Shown here one piece after another: positions 26,377 to 35,946 of a stretch of 64,000 bases of DNA. Source of the stretch: an uncultured Maribacter sp. GTDB taxonomy: Bacteria; Bacteroidota; Bacteroidia; Flavobacteriales; Flavobacteriaceae. The first letter of the stretch is position 1. Each line of letters starts with the position of its first letter. Location of the stretch: positions 1 through 64,000 of the forward strand of contig NZ_CANMDU010000014.1 of the NCBI RefSeq assembly GCF_947496775.1, read 5' to 3'. The notes below the pieces were generated by a model. It saw only the letters and a program-made list of their open reading frames with translations, made no database searches and was not told the DNA's origin. Made by a program: the position numbers and the translations under genes.

Positions 26377-26544
26377 GAGTATTTTTCAATAAAAAAAAAC
26401 CTTACTAAACGGCAAAGTATTTTTGATTTAGGAATAGTGATTCACATTTCGGTAGTAAAAATTGTCAATTCGGTAATCCCTTTTAGTAGGGCTACTATGT
26501 TGTTCGCATTTTTGAAGTGTCAAAATCAAAAAAAACGAACAGCC

Positions 26545-28707
26545 ATGTTAAAACTAGTATTTACATTCATTTTATTTTTTTCTACTTCTCTTACGTTTTG
26601 TCAAACTTTAATTTCGGGAAAAGTAACTAATAGTAAAGGTAGCCCAATAGCCGGTGCCAATGTATATTTAGAAGGAACATACGACGGAGCTTCTACAGAA
26701 GCAAATGGTACATTTTCCTTTGAAACTGCAGAAAAAGGTTCGCAAACGCTTATTATTTCTATGCTTTCATATGATACGTATTATGAAATGGGAGAGGTCT
26801 CTTATTTAAACAATCTTAGTATAGAATTAAGAGAAGCTATTAATGAACTTACTGGAGTTACATTAACGGTAGGAACATTTAAAGCCGGTGACAACTCTAA
26901 AGTAGCAGCGTTAAAACCGTTAGATATAGTTACAACTGCTGGTGCGGCAGGAGATTTTGTTGCAGCATTACAAACATTACCAGGAACAAGCACAGTTAGT
27001 GAGGACGGACGGTTATTTGTTCGTGGTGGAGCAGCAGGAGAAACGCAAGTTTTTGTAGATGGCATGCGCGTTTTTCAGCCTTTTAATGCAACTGCCAATA
27101 ATATACCTACTAGAGGTAGGTTTTCTCCTTTTTTGTTTAAAGGAATAACATTTAGTACTGGCGGGTATTCTGCGGAGTACGGACAAGCATTATCTAGTGT
27201 ATTATTGTTAAACACAGAAGATATGCCAAAACAAGAAAAAACGGATATTTCTATAATGTCTGTTGGGGGAGGATTAGGGCATACTGAGATATGGGGAAAC
27301 CAATCTTTAAGTATAAATACATCTTATATAAATTTAGCTCCTTACCAAAGTTTAGTGCCTAATAACCAAGGAGCGCGTTGGAAAAAACCGTATGAGTCTA
27401 TATCCGGGGAGGCAGTTTTTAGAAGCAAAGGGGAAAAGAGTATGTTTAAATTTTATACTGGTTTTAACCATAGTGCTTTAGGTATAGAACAAGAGGATAT
27501 TAATTACGACGATTATCTTCCTTTTAATTTAAAAAACAACAATTTGTATGTGAATGCTTCTTACAAACATTTTTTAGAGAATGAATGGACATTTACTACA
27601 GGAGCAAGTTTATCTTCCGATAGAAACAAAATAGGTGTTTTAAATGATGATATAAAAACTGAAGAGACAGCATCCCATTTAAAGTTTAAGGTAAAAAAGA
27701 ATTTTAGTAGCAGATTTCAACTGAATTTTGGGGCAGAACATTTTATAACTAATTATGATGATATTTTAATGATGGAAGATGGTCTTAGTTTTAAAAGTGA
27801 GCTAAAAGAAAATTTATCTGGAATATTTTCTGAAGCAGATATTTTCTTTAGTAATCGTTTGGCTATGAAAGTAGGAGCAAGGGGTGAATATTCTCAAGTT
27901 ATGAATGATTTTACAATATCGCCAAGAGCCTCATTAGCTTATAAGAGTAGCGATAAAGGCCAGTTTTCTCTTGCTTATGGAGATTTTTACCAGAATCCGA
28001 ATACCAATTTTTTAAAATTTGATAATGGATTAAAATCAGAAAAAACGGCGCATTATATTTTAAATTATCAATATATAAATGATGGAAAAACCTTTAGGGC
28101 AGAAGCATATTACAAAGACTATAAAAATTTAGTGAAGTATAATACGGAGGAAGCCTTATTTAATAGTAATTATACTAATTTAGGTAGCGGATACGCATCT
28201 GGAGTAGATGTTTTTTGGAGAGACAATAAGAGTATTAAAAATTTAGATTACTGGATATCTTATTCTTACCTAAATTCAGAGCGAGATTATTTAAATTTTG
28301 AAAAGAAAGCTACGCCTAATTTTGCTCCAAACCATAATTTTTCTCTTGTAACTAAATATTGGATAAACGATTGGCGCTCTCAAGTGGGGGCTTCCTATTC
28401 CTATGGTTCGGGAAGGCCATATGATAACCCTAACTCTTCTGAATTTTTAGGAGAAAAAACAAAAAGTTATAATAATCTAAGTGTCAATTGGGCTTATTTA
28501 ATTTCTCCTCAGAAAATATTATATCTATCTGTGAATAATGTTTTAGGTTTTAACAATGTAAATGGGTATCAATATGCTAACACTCCAGATGTAAATGGAA
28601 CCTTTAATAGACGTTCTATACGACCAACGGCAGATACGTTCTTTTTTGTAGGTTTCTTTTGGACTATTAGTACAGATAAGAAAAGCAATCAATTAGATAA
28701 TTTATAA
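26545..28707 (+). CDS. TonB-dependent receptor with carboxypeptidase-like domain
   Basis: 720-aa outer-membrane receptor. ATG 26545 is preferred over an in-frame ATG at 26437 because it gives a clean signal peptide (ends LTFCQ). Order: CarboxypepD_reg-like domain at about 21-105 (ISGKVTNSKGSPIAGANVYLEG), plug domain (TLPGTSTVSEDGRLFVRGG), and a beta-barrel to the C-terminus. No SusD or DUF4249 partner is adjacent. The substrate is unknown. The 5' region holds TATTTTTG at 26418-26425, a possible -7 element without a good -33. Confidence 0.92.
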   Translation: MLKLVFTFILFFSTSLTFCQTLISGKVTNSKGSPIAGANVYLEGTYDGASTEANGTFSFETAEKGSQTLIISMLSYDTYYEMGEVSYLNNLSIELREAINELTGVTLTVGTFKAGDNSKVAALKPLDIVTTAGAAGDFVAALQTLPGTSTVSEDGRLFVRGGAAGETQVFVDGMRVFQPFNATANNIPTRGRFSPFLFKGITFSTGGYSAEYGQALSSVLLLNTEDMPKQEKTDISIMSVGGGLGHTEIWGNQSLSINTSYINLAPYQSLVPNNQGARWKKPYESISGEAVFRSKGEKSMFKFYTGFNHSALGIEQEDINYDDYLPFNLKNNNLYVNASYKHFLENEWTFTTGASLSSDRNKIGVLNDDIKTEETASHLKFKVKKNFSSRFQLNFGAEHFITNYDDILMMEDGLSFKSELKENLSGIFSEADIFFSNRLAMKVGARGEYSQVMNDFTISPRASLAYKSSDKGQFSLAYGDFYQNPNTNFLKFDNGLKSEKTAHYILNYQYINDGKTFRAEAYYKDYKNLVKYNTEEALFNSNYTNLGSGYASGVDVFWRDNKSIKNLDYWISYSYLNSERDYLNFEKKATPNFAPNHNFSLVTKYWINDWRSQVGASYSYGSGRPYDNPNSSEFLGEKTKSYNNLSVNWAYLISPQKILYLSVNNVLGFNNVNGYQYANTPDVNGTFNRRSIRPTADTFFFVGFFWTISTDKKSNQLDNL

Positions 28708-28710
28708 AGC

Positions 28711-28745
28711 AAAAATGGAGTAGCAAATACGTTACTCCATTTTTG
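28711..28745. terminator. Bidirectional intrinsic terminator
   Basis: A perfect 12-bp stem AAAAATGGAGTA / TACTCCATTTTT with a 10-nt loop lies between the convergent TonB receptor and channel genes. Confidence 0.92.
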
Positions 28746-28756
28746 TAATAATTGTA

Positions 28757-30868
28757 TTAATAAAACTTAGATAAGGTTATTATTAAAATACAAAGGAAAA
28801 AGAAAGGGAAATAAGAAGCCTTAAAAATCTGATTCTCGTTAAAATCAAAAACAGGAGCTTTACTTTTTGCATATGTAATAAGATTCCAAGTAGATAAAAT
28901 TATCATTAGATAGGTAGTAAAATAAAAGTATTCCATATAGATTAAATCTGCCGTAATGATTTCTTTTCTTAAATCTATATGCGAAAAGATTAATACAAAG
29001 AAAAAAGCGGCCATACCTTCTATAATTCCTTGGCGTTCTTCAGTTTTAGAACAAGCTACAAGTAATATATACATCATTATTAAAACTACAAAAATTGGAA
29101 TTAAATAGGTTACAAATGTGTTTAGTAGAATACGTCTTAAGTCTATGTTATAATGTAAAATAGGAACTTCTTCGAACAGAGTTTTGGTACCATAACCAAA
29201 ATCGGTATCATAAGATTCTACCGAGTAGTTAAAGTAGCTTTTCATGATTTTATTACCAGACACCTTAACATTGGGGTTAAGTCCTACTTTTTTTGTTGGG
29301 TTGGTAAACTCATAACTTGCCAAATCTGGCGTAAAAATAAGATTGTCCTCATTACTAATGGGAACAATATCCATACTGATATGTCTTTTATCAAACGGAA
29401 AATTTTCATAATTTAAATATTGTTGTAGCGTAACCCTAAAATCCCAGCTAATTAGAAGGTAATCTGGTTTACCTGCAATACCTTTTATTTTTTTTCGCGT
29501 GGTTTCTTCAATATAAGAAGCTTCAGCAAAGGGTGAGGTTTGTGGAAAGCGAAACCCTTCTTCTATCTTATCAACAAGGTCCAAAGGGTATTTTTGCCAT
29601 ATTCTACCTCCAACATTTAAATTGTAGCTATTCTCAAAAGCCATACGTTGTATAAAAATACCGGTAGGAATAGAGGTGCTTTCAGGGAGTTTTAATTCCG
29701 AACGTCTTGTTTGTTGTTGATTTACAAAACTCCCAAGGCTCGATATATCGGATATTGGAGGGCTTTCGGCATCGGTCATTCTGCGGCTTCCAGTATGCTC
29801 TAAATACCCAACTAAAACTATATTAAAAATAAGTAAAACGGTGGCCAAAAAGCTCAATTGCCATATTTCTTGGCGATCCAAATAATCTTTGTTAAAGTAA
29901 ATAGCAATAACAATTAATAAAAAAGCAGAAAGTAAAAGTGTTAATTTTATATAACGATGATTAAGCTCTGCTTTACTACCTAATAATTCATTTTTGGAGA
30001 AGGCAAGGCCAATGCCCCAATTATTAGAGGGAATTTTGTCGTAAAAGAATAGCTCTGTATCCTTACTATTACTGGTTTTAAATTCTACTTGCCCGGATTT
30101 CCCTTTTAACAGAGCATCATAAGCGGATTTTAAAATAGGATTTTCCTCGGTTTGACTAATAGTTTTTAGGTTTGTAGTGCCTATGTAATCGTTAACAGGG
30201 TGAGATAAATAAGTTCCTTCTCTAGAAGTAATTAAACCGTATCCCGTTTTTCCTAAACTTAGAGACAGAATTAAACTTTTAAAACCACTTGTTACAAAAC
30301 TCATGGTTATAGTTCCACGTACTTGTCCTTTTTTAGGGCCAGAAGAGTAGTGGAAGGGAATGCCATAATCTATATACCAATCTTTAGCTGCCTTTGCATA
30401 ATATGGCTCTACCCATTTTGCTCCATTGTCCCGGACGCCAGTATACCAAGCTGTGCCTTTTATAGAGGAATCTGTATAATCATAACTATCTTCTACATAG
30501 ACATAATCCTCGGTTCCTTTGTTGTAATAAGGACAATAAAGTTCTCGTTCGGCAGAAAAGGCATATGGTTCATAACAAGCTGTAATTCCTTGAAGAGCAG
30601 AAATTTTCATAGAAGATTCCTTTATTATTTGCTCTATTTGTTCTTGCGTATATTCGTTTGCTCCGAAATTATCAGCTAATTTATTGCCTTCATCTACAAT
30701 ACTCGAGAGTATAGCGTCTACCTGTGTTTTAAGGTTGATCATGGTAGTTTCTCCCTTTTCTTGTACAATTTTATTTTGTTCTTTCTTAAAGGAATAAAGT
30801 TCATACACATTGTAAGCTAATGTTACAAATAGAATAATTGCAATTATATAAAGTGCTTTCTTAACCAT
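28757..30868 (-). CDS. Cache-domain protein fused to a pentameric ligand-gated ion-channel-like module
   Basis: 703 aa. TM1 at 4-22; a periplasmic dCache sensor at about 35-295 (WVEPYYAKAAKDWYIDYGIPF in part, and GKTGYGLITSREGTYLSHP); TM2 at about 307-325; TM3 at about 335-356. A second extracytoplasmic region at 357-580 contains NFPFDKR, equivalent to the (F/Y)PFD core of the Cys/Pro-loop of pentameric ligand-gated channels. Four helices then follow in M1-M4 pattern: LRRILLNTFVTYLIPIFVVL, EGMAAFFFVLIFSH, YMEYFYFTTYLMIIL, and a C-terminal YFPFFFLCILII. The channel call rests on motif and topology. The porin gene ends 2 nt upstream, so both are one operon. Confidence 0.75.
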   Translation of the reverse strand: MVKKALYIIAIILFVTLAYNVYELYSFKKEQNKIVQEKGETTMINLKTQVDAILSSIVDEGNKLADNFGANEYTQEQIEQIIKESSMKISALQGITACYEPYAFSAERELYCPYYNKGTEDYVYVEDSYDYTDSSIKGTAWYTGVRDNGAKWVEPYYAKAAKDWYIDYGIPFHYSSGPKKGQVRGTITMSFVTSGFKSLILSLSLGKTGYGLITSREGTYLSHPVNDYIGTTNLKTISQTEENPILKSAYDALLKGKSGQVEFKTSNSKDTELFFYDKIPSNNWGIGLAFSKNELLGSKAELNHRYIKLTLLLSAFLLIVIAIYFNKDYLDRQEIWQLSFLATVLLIFNIVLVGYLEHTGSRRMTDAESPPISDISSLGSFVNQQQTRRSELKLPESTSIPTGIFIQRMAFENSYNLNVGGRIWQKYPLDLVDKIEEGFRFPQTSPFAEASYIEETTRKKIKGIAGKPDYLLISWDFRVTLQQYLNYENFPFDKRHISMDIVPISNEDNLIFTPDLASYEFTNPTKKVGLNPNVKVSGNKIMKSYFNYSVESYDTDFGYGTKTLFEEVPILHYNIDLRRILLNTFVTYLIPIFVVLIMMYILLVACSKTEERQGIIEGMAAFFFVLIFSHIDLRKEIITADLIYMEYFYFTTYLMIILSTWNLITYAKSKAPVFDFNENQIFKASYFPFFFLCILIITLSKFY

Positions 30869-30870
30869 TA

Positions 30871-32052
30871 TTAAAAGTATAAACCAAAATTAATATTAAA
30901 CCTATGGTGCCACTGCCCTGTACCATCTCCAGTGGTTAAAGCATCCGCGTAGTTAGGGGATAACCATGGCTGATTGCGCCCGCTAGCATAATCTACATAA
31001 ATATACAATGGCTTTATAGATATTAAAGCCCCTAAAACATTCATTTGCGTATCTTCCCAATTGTTTAAGGCTTTATCCATGTACGTATAGTCATTATACA
31101 ATTGTATAGATTGTAAAAGTCCTTTGTTTATGGGGATTTTGTAAGCTAGCCCTACAGAATACATACTAGCTTTTGCAGCGGTATTATATGGAAAATTATA
31201 GGCCGCTTGTTCTAGAAAATCTCTGCTTTCCCCTATAGCATTTTTTGGTTTGTTGTTGTAGGTTATAAATTGAGTCTGAAAATTCCATCGCTTACAATCC
31301 ATTTGATAATGTAGCCCTAAAGCAGAATGGCTACCTGTATCTTGAGTGTCTATATTCCAAATACCGCCATATTGTAAAGAGGTGCCTATTAAATGTTTTA
31401 CTTTTATTCCTAGTTTATAATTAAAACGTACATTAAACTGGTTTACTTCTTTGTTTTTTCCAGAAAAATCATAAGAATAGCGATTGGGTGAAATCGCATT
31501 GTTGTCTCCTAAGGTCAAAGCTTCTGCATTTTTATAAAAACCAATATCTAGTTTAATTCTATCATCTTCGTAATCATAACTAACGCCCATATCATGGTCA
31601 TCTTCAAAGCCTAAATAAAAAGGAAGAGCAAAAAACCAACTGTTAGAATTAAATTGTTGTGGTCCAAAGTAGGCCGGTATTAACCCTAGTTTTAAATGAC
31701 TTTTCTTATTTAGGTTATATTGGAACCAACCGTATTTTAAAAAGCTTCCTCCAAAGGCAGAAGAGTAAAAGCGTTGATCCATATGTAATTCCATAGGACC
31801 ATACGTAACATCGGCATTGATACGAAAAACCTCGAAACCAAAATCGCCACCTCTTTTTTGTTGGTTGGGTTTCCAGCTAGAGTTGTTATAATTGTAGCGT
31901 AGAGCACCACCTAGTTTAACTTTTAACTTGGGTGTTGGGATTGTATCGTTTTGAGAATAAGATATACCTGAGAATCCTATACAAAGAAAAAGTAGTGCTA
32001 TAATTTTTAAGTGGGTAGTTGCTTTTGAATTCCTGATAATAAAGTGTTTCAT
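30871..32052 (-). CDS. Phosphate-selective-porin-like outer-membrane protein
   Basis: 393-aa secreted beta-barrel. The start is ATG 32052, giving a signal peptide that ends SGISYSQ; an in-frame TTG at 32085 is less likely. KLGGALRYNYNNSSW, RINADVTYGPMELHMDQRFYS and KLGLIPAYFGP resemble OprO/OprP-type porins. It is first gene of an operon with the Cache-channel gene 2 nt downstream. This suggests a pathway from outer-membrane entry of a solute to inner-membrane sensing. Confidence 0.8.
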   Translation of the reverse strand: MKHFIIRNSKATTHLKIIALLFLCIGFSGISYSQNDTIPTPKLKVKLGGALRYNYNNSSWKPNQQKRGGDFGFEVFRINADVTYGPMELHMDQRFYSSAFGGSFLKYGWFQYNLNKKSHLKLGLIPAYFGPQQFNSNSWFFALPFYLGFEDDHDMGVSYDYEDDRIKLDIGFYKNAEALTLGDNNAISPNRYSYDFSGKNKEVNQFNVRFNYKLGIKVKHLIGTSLQYGGIWNIDTQDTGSHSALGLHYQMDCKRWNFQTQFITYNNKPKNAIGESRDFLEQAAYNFPYNTAAKASMYSVGLAYKIPINKGLLQSIQLYNDYTYMDKALNNWEDTQMNVLGALISIKPLYIYVDYASGRNQPWLSPNYADALTTGDGTGQWHHRFNINFGLYF

Positions 32053-32169
32053 GAAACAAAAGCCGAATTGTTTGTTTTTTTTCAAGGGATTAATGGTGCT
32101 AATGGTTGGTTATTTATGGCGGAAAGATACCAAAAATCTAAAATTTAAAGTAACTCATAAAAAGTATTG

Positions 32170-32363
32170 TAGAGGTAGGTAGATACATGCGCAAAATTAA
32201 ATACCTCCAGCGGATTGAATTTATGCCTTTTAAAAGGTTACCATCCGCAGGTCTATCGGAGTAGAGAACTATTCGTTAGTTCTAAAATAGATTTAGACTG
32301 CGCTCCCCTGGCAATTAGCGCAGAATTTGAGCCGTAATCTAGGTAACGATCTACGGACCTCTA
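32170..32363 (+). repeat. Dispersed repeat element, copy B (194 bp)
   Basis: Bounded by TAGAGGTAGGTAGAT at the left and ATCTACGGACCTCTA at the right, imperfect terminal inverted repeats. Inner hairpin AGAACTA-TTCGT-TAGTTCT near the centre. Full-length homology to copy C in reverse orientation, with no homology past the ends. It lies upstream of the porin/channel operon and 33 bp from the terminator of the DUF4249 operon. Confidence 0.9.
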
Positions 32364-32393
32364 TAGTATTATTTAAGTAGGGTGTATTAAAAC

Positions 32394-32425
32394 AAAAAGG
32401 GAGTAGCAAAAGCGCCACTCCCTTT
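32394..32425 (-). terminator. Intrinsic terminator of the TonB/DUF4249 operon
   Basis: A 9-bp stem AAAGGGAGT / ACTCCCTTT; on the minus strand it is followed by TTTTTGTT. It lies 21 bp past the DUF4249 stop. Confidence 0.85.
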
Positions 32426-32445
32426 CCACCAAAAAACGAAATCAA

Positions 32446-33282
32446 TCATTCAAAAGTATATTTCGTTTTTACCACTTGGGTAAGTCTAAAAAAACCATGA
32501 GCGTAATTCTCTGAATTTGTTTGATTAATACAATTTCCTTTAAGAGCAACTGGTGTAGCACTAAACAAGCCAACACCTTCGGACTGTTCTATAAGTGTTC
32601 GTATATAGTTGAAATAAGCTTTAGAAATTCCGTACATTTCTACTTCTACTTGGTCACCTACTGTAAATTCTCCTTGTTCATCATCTTCATCTTTTTCGTA
32701 CCACCAACCAACTTCATTTCCGTTAATGAACTCGTCATCAGCATCTTCTAATTCAAATAGCAAATCACCACTCTCTTTGTACTTAAAAAGATAATAGTTT
32801 TCTTCATCTTCTGGATCGTTAAAAAATACATTAACTTCTAAGATTTCGTCGTCAAAACCTTTATCTGTAGATTGTTCTACACGAGTAATATCGGTAACTG
32901 GTTTTAGACTTTCAGTAGCAGTATAGGTTTCATTATTGTAAACAATTTCTAAATCGTAAGTGTTGTTCACAATAGGGTTAAAAGAATCGGTAGAATAGTT
33001 ACCGTTATTTTCGTTGGTAAAAATAAACTCTTCTAATGTATTTGTATTGGTAACTTTTACTGTAGCATTGGTAACCGGGTTATCTTGGTTCTCCGCAAAA
33101 TATGCAGATGAGGTCGATAGTTTTATAGTTTGGTTATTACCAGAGGTTCCTTTCTCCCAATCTAATGATGCTTCAATAGTTAGTCTTTCTGGTGCTGTTT
33201 GTACTTCTAAATCAATTACATCTTCACAAGAGAAAAATATAGATATAGCGAATAGGGTTATGAGTTTTATATAAGATTTCAT
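32446..33282 (-). CDS. DUF4249 lipoprotein, partner of a TonB receptor
   Basis: 278 aa from ATG 33282, which yields a lipoprotein signal (ISIFFSC-ED, Cys near residue 19). The upstream in-frame ATG at 33327 would add 15 residues with no signal character. DUF4249 features: CEDVIDLEVQTAPERLTIEA in part, TNATVKVTN, and a C-terminal NYAHGFFRLTQV. Acidic patches such as DDEDDEQGE are notable. It starts 4 bp after the receptor's stop, so the two form an outer-membrane uptake pair comparable to SusC/SusD. Ligand unknown. Confidence 0.9.
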   Translation of the reverse strand: MKSYIKLITLFAISIFFSCEDVIDLEVQTAPERLTIEASLDWEKGTSGNNQTIKLSTSSAYFAENQDNPVTNATVKVTNTNTLEEFIFTNENNGNYSTDSFNPIVNNTYDLEIVYNNETYTATESLKPVTDITRVEQSTDKGFDDEILEVNVFFNDPEDEENYYLFKYKESGDLLFELEDADDEFINGNEVGWWYEKDEDDEQGEFTVGDQVEVEMYGISKAYFNYIRTLIEQSEGVGLFSATPVALKGNCINQTNSENYAHGFFRLTQVVKTKYTFE

Positions 33283-33286
33283 TTTT

Positions 33287-35653
33287 TTAAAATTTAAAGT
33301 TATAGGTTGCAGAGGGTACCATTCCAAAAATTGCTGTTCTAGTAGCTTCGTTTACTCCAGTGGTTGTATTTTGTCCAAAGGATACAGAAGCTGCGTTTTT
33401 CTTGTTATAAACATTATAGATACCAAATACCCATTCTCCTTTCCATCTTCTGTTTGGTTTTTTGTTAGGTGTATAGGTAGCAGAAATATCTAAACGATGA
33501 TAAAGTGGTAACCTGTCAGAGTTTCTATTAGAATAGCGGGCAATAGAAAGGCCTTCATATTGGTATTGTCCATTAGGGTAGGTAACTGGCCTACCGGATT
33601 GTAAAGCAAAGTTAGAGCTAAAGGTCCATTTGTCGGATGCTTTGTAGGATCCTGTTATAGATAAGTCATGCAAACGATCATAAGGTGTTTTATACCATTC
33701 GCCATTACTAATTCCGGGTCCACCTGCATTCGTATCTTTTGTTCTTTGCTCAGATTTTGAAAGTGTATAGGCTATCCATCCAGTGAATTTTCCAGTATTC
33801 TTTCGAAAAAGGACTTCTAATCCGTAGGCCCTAGATTCTCCGTTTAATATTTCTGTCTCAATGGTGTTTGTACCTATTAAATCGGAACCATCTATATAAT
33901 CAATACGATTGTCTGTTGTTTTATAATAGGTTTCTAACTCAAGAGAATAAGCTTCGTCCTTAAAGTTTCTAAAATACCCCAGTGCAAATTGATCAGATAC
34001 TTGAGGTTTTACGAATTTACCGCTAGGAGTCCATACATCTAAAGGAGTTACAGAAGAGGTATTAGATAATAAGTGTATGTACTGCGCAACTCTAGAATAG
34101 CCAAGTTTTACAGAGGAGTTTTCATTTAACTCGTACGCCATGGAAGCTCTAGGTTCTAAATTTCCGTAATTGGCTATAGAATTCCCTTTCTCATAATTAG
34201 TTTCACCAATAGCTTCTCCACGTTCATATATTCCTAGTACAGAATTATAAGCAACAGGTTGGTTGTTTGCGTAGTTTGTTAAAGGTTGTCCTCCTAAACG
34301 ATTAAAGTAACTATAGCGTAAACCATATTGAGCGGTTAGTTTGTCTGTTAATTTGTGCTCAGTGTTAATGTAAACACCTGCTTCTAAGGCTTTCTTTTTG
34401 TCTAACTGCATTGCATTCACCGAAGAATCGTCCGATGTGGGTTCTATGGCACCGGGGTTAAAATCGTAACGAATAACACTCGCTCCAAAGTCTAATTTAT
34501 ATTTATCGCTGAGATAGTATTTTAAATCGTACTTAGCATTGTAGTTATCGATAGAGGAAATCCAATTAAAATCTTCTATTTTAATACCTATGTCATAATC
34601 ATAACGGCTATAAATTAAGGATAGGTTAGAGAATAAGCGTTCGTTAAAAATATGATTCCATCTTAAGTTTCCAGAGGCATTGCCGTAAGTGGTTTCAAAA
34701 CTACTACCTAGTTTAAATGTATCTCTTCCAAAATATCCCGACAGAAAAAGTTTGTTATTCTCATTAAAGTTATAGTGTGTTTTTAAGTTTAAATCATAAA
34801 AACCAACTCTATTTTTATTATTGTTAGCAGCTAAAAATAAATTTACGTAAGAAGATCTACCTGCAACAAGAAAAGAGCCTTTTTTGTTAAACATAGGTCC
34901 TTCTAATGCCAATCTGCTAGAAATAAGACCAATACCGCCAGATGCGCCAAATCTTTTACTATTACCGTCTTTTTGTCTTACATCTAAAACAGAAGAAACT
35001 CTACCTCCAAATTTGGCGGGAATTCCTCCTTTATGTAGTTTAATGTCCTTAATGGCATCTGCGTTAAATACCGAAAAGAACCCTAACATGTGCGATGTAT
35101 TGTAAATAATGGCTTCATCTAATAGTACCAAATTTTGATCTGCAGCTCCACCACGAACGTTAAAGCCACCAGAACCTTCACCATTATTAGTAACACCAGG
35201 AAGCATCTGCAAAGATTTAATAATATCAACCTCTCCTAAAACTACAGGCATACGTTTTACAGTTTTAATATTAAGCTTGTTAACACTCATTTCTGGTTTT
35301 CTGATATTTACGTGCTCTTTTTCATCCGCTGTTAATACCACTTCTTCTAATTGCGTAGCGTACTCTTTAATTTCAAAATTTATTTTTTGATTTTGGTTTA
35401 GTATAATTTCTTTCTGAATATCTAAATATCCAACATAAGAAATAATTAAAGTGTATGTTCCCTTTGGAGCGGTAATAGAATAAAAACCATATTCATTAGT
35501 AATAGCACCGATAGTTGTACCTTTTAAAAATACCGATGCCCCAAAAAGTGTCTCTCCATTACTAGCATCTGTAATAGATCCGTTGACTGTAAAATTTTCC
35601 TGCGCACTAAGTAGCGTAGTGAAAAATAAAAATAGTAATCCTAATTTCTTCAT
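33287..35653 (-). CDS. TonB-dependent receptor paired with DUF4249
   Basis: 788-aa outer-membrane transporter. Signal peptide ending LLSAQ; carboxypeptidase-like domain at about 22-105 (VNGSITDASNGETLFGASV); plug at about 115-230 with FNVRGGAADQNLVLLDEAI and KGGIPAKFGGRVSSVLDV; then the barrel, ending TYNFKF. First gene of a two-gene operon. Upstream is a palindromic site (35693-35710), a possible regulator-binding sequence. Confidence 0.93.
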   Translation of the reverse strand: MKKLGLLFLFFTTLLSAQENFTVNGSITDASNGETLFGASVFLKGTTIGAITNEYGFYSITAPKGTYTLIISYVGYLDIQKEIILNQNQKINFEIKEYATQLEEVVLTADEKEHVNIRKPEMSVNKLNIKTVKRMPVVLGEVDIIKSLQMLPGVTNNGEGSGGFNVRGGAADQNLVLLDEAIIYNTSHMLGFFSVFNADAIKDIKLHKGGIPAKFGGRVSSVLDVRQKDGNSKRFGASGGIGLISSRLALEGPMFNKKGSFLVAGRSSYVNLFLAANNNKNRVGFYDLNLKTHYNFNENNKLFLSGYFGRDTFKLGSSFETTYGNASGNLRWNHIFNERLFSNLSLIYSRYDYDIGIKIEDFNWISSIDNYNAKYDLKYYLSDKYKLDFGASVIRYDFNPGAIEPTSDDSSVNAMQLDKKKALEAGVYINTEHKLTDKLTAQYGLRYSYFNRLGGQPLTNYANNQPVAYNSVLGIYERGEAIGETNYEKGNSIANYGNLEPRASMAYELNENSSVKLGYSRVAQYIHLLSNTSSVTPLDVWTPSGKFVKPQVSDQFALGYFRNFKDEAYSLELETYYKTTDNRIDYIDGSDLIGTNTIETEILNGESRAYGLEVLFRKNTGKFTGWIAYTLSKSEQRTKDTNAGGPGISNGEWYKTPYDRLHDLSITGSYKASDKWTFSSNFALQSGRPVTYPNGQYQYEGLSIARYSNRNSDRLPLYHRLDISATYTPNKKPNRRWKGEWVFGIYNVYNKKNAASVSFGQNTTTGVNEATRTAIFGMVPSATYNFKF

Positions 35654-35692
35654 TTTTTGATTGTTGTTTTTAACTATTGTTTTTTGATTTCC

Positions 35693-35710
35693 TCGATAAT
35701 CGAGATTTAA
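35693..35710. repeat. 18-bp motif shared with 13218-13235, upstream of a TonB receptor
   Basis: This sequence is the exact reverse complement of TTAAATCTCGATTATCGA at 13218-13235. With one more base it forms the palindrome CTCGATAATCGAG. It lies 40 bp before the receptor start, where an operator could sit. The rest of the 35654-35946 gap has no supported gene. Confidence 0.4.
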
Positions 35711-35891
35711 TTAACCTAGAACTTGCTTCGATATTTTAAAGTTTTCTTTAGCACACCTTTTGGCTTGTTCTAAGTTTATTTACTTTAACTATAGACAATC
35801 TAAAAAATGGAAGGTTGCATGTGTACATTAGTTTTTTTGTAATTAACTAGAGTTTAACATTTAAAAAGAAATGTTGAAAAAAAGAGGCTAA

Positions 35892-35928
35892 TAAAAAAAG
35901 CCCATTCTGTATAGCAGAATGGGCTTTT
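35892..35928 (-). terminator. Intrinsic terminator of the RNA helicase gene
   Basis: A 14-bp stem AAAAGCCCATTCTG / CAGAATGGGCTTTT with a 5-nt loop and a minus-strand T-run, 19 bp past the helicase stop. Confidence 0.92.
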
Positions 35929-35946
35929 GGGATAGTTTATAAAAAA

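Noticed and set aside
28711-32425. The two terminator hairpins share GGAGTAGCAAA-like sequence and might be a repeat family
   Set aside because: Only the stem and loop edge match (about 11 bp); convergent terminator sequence is a simpler explanation, and no flanking homology exists.
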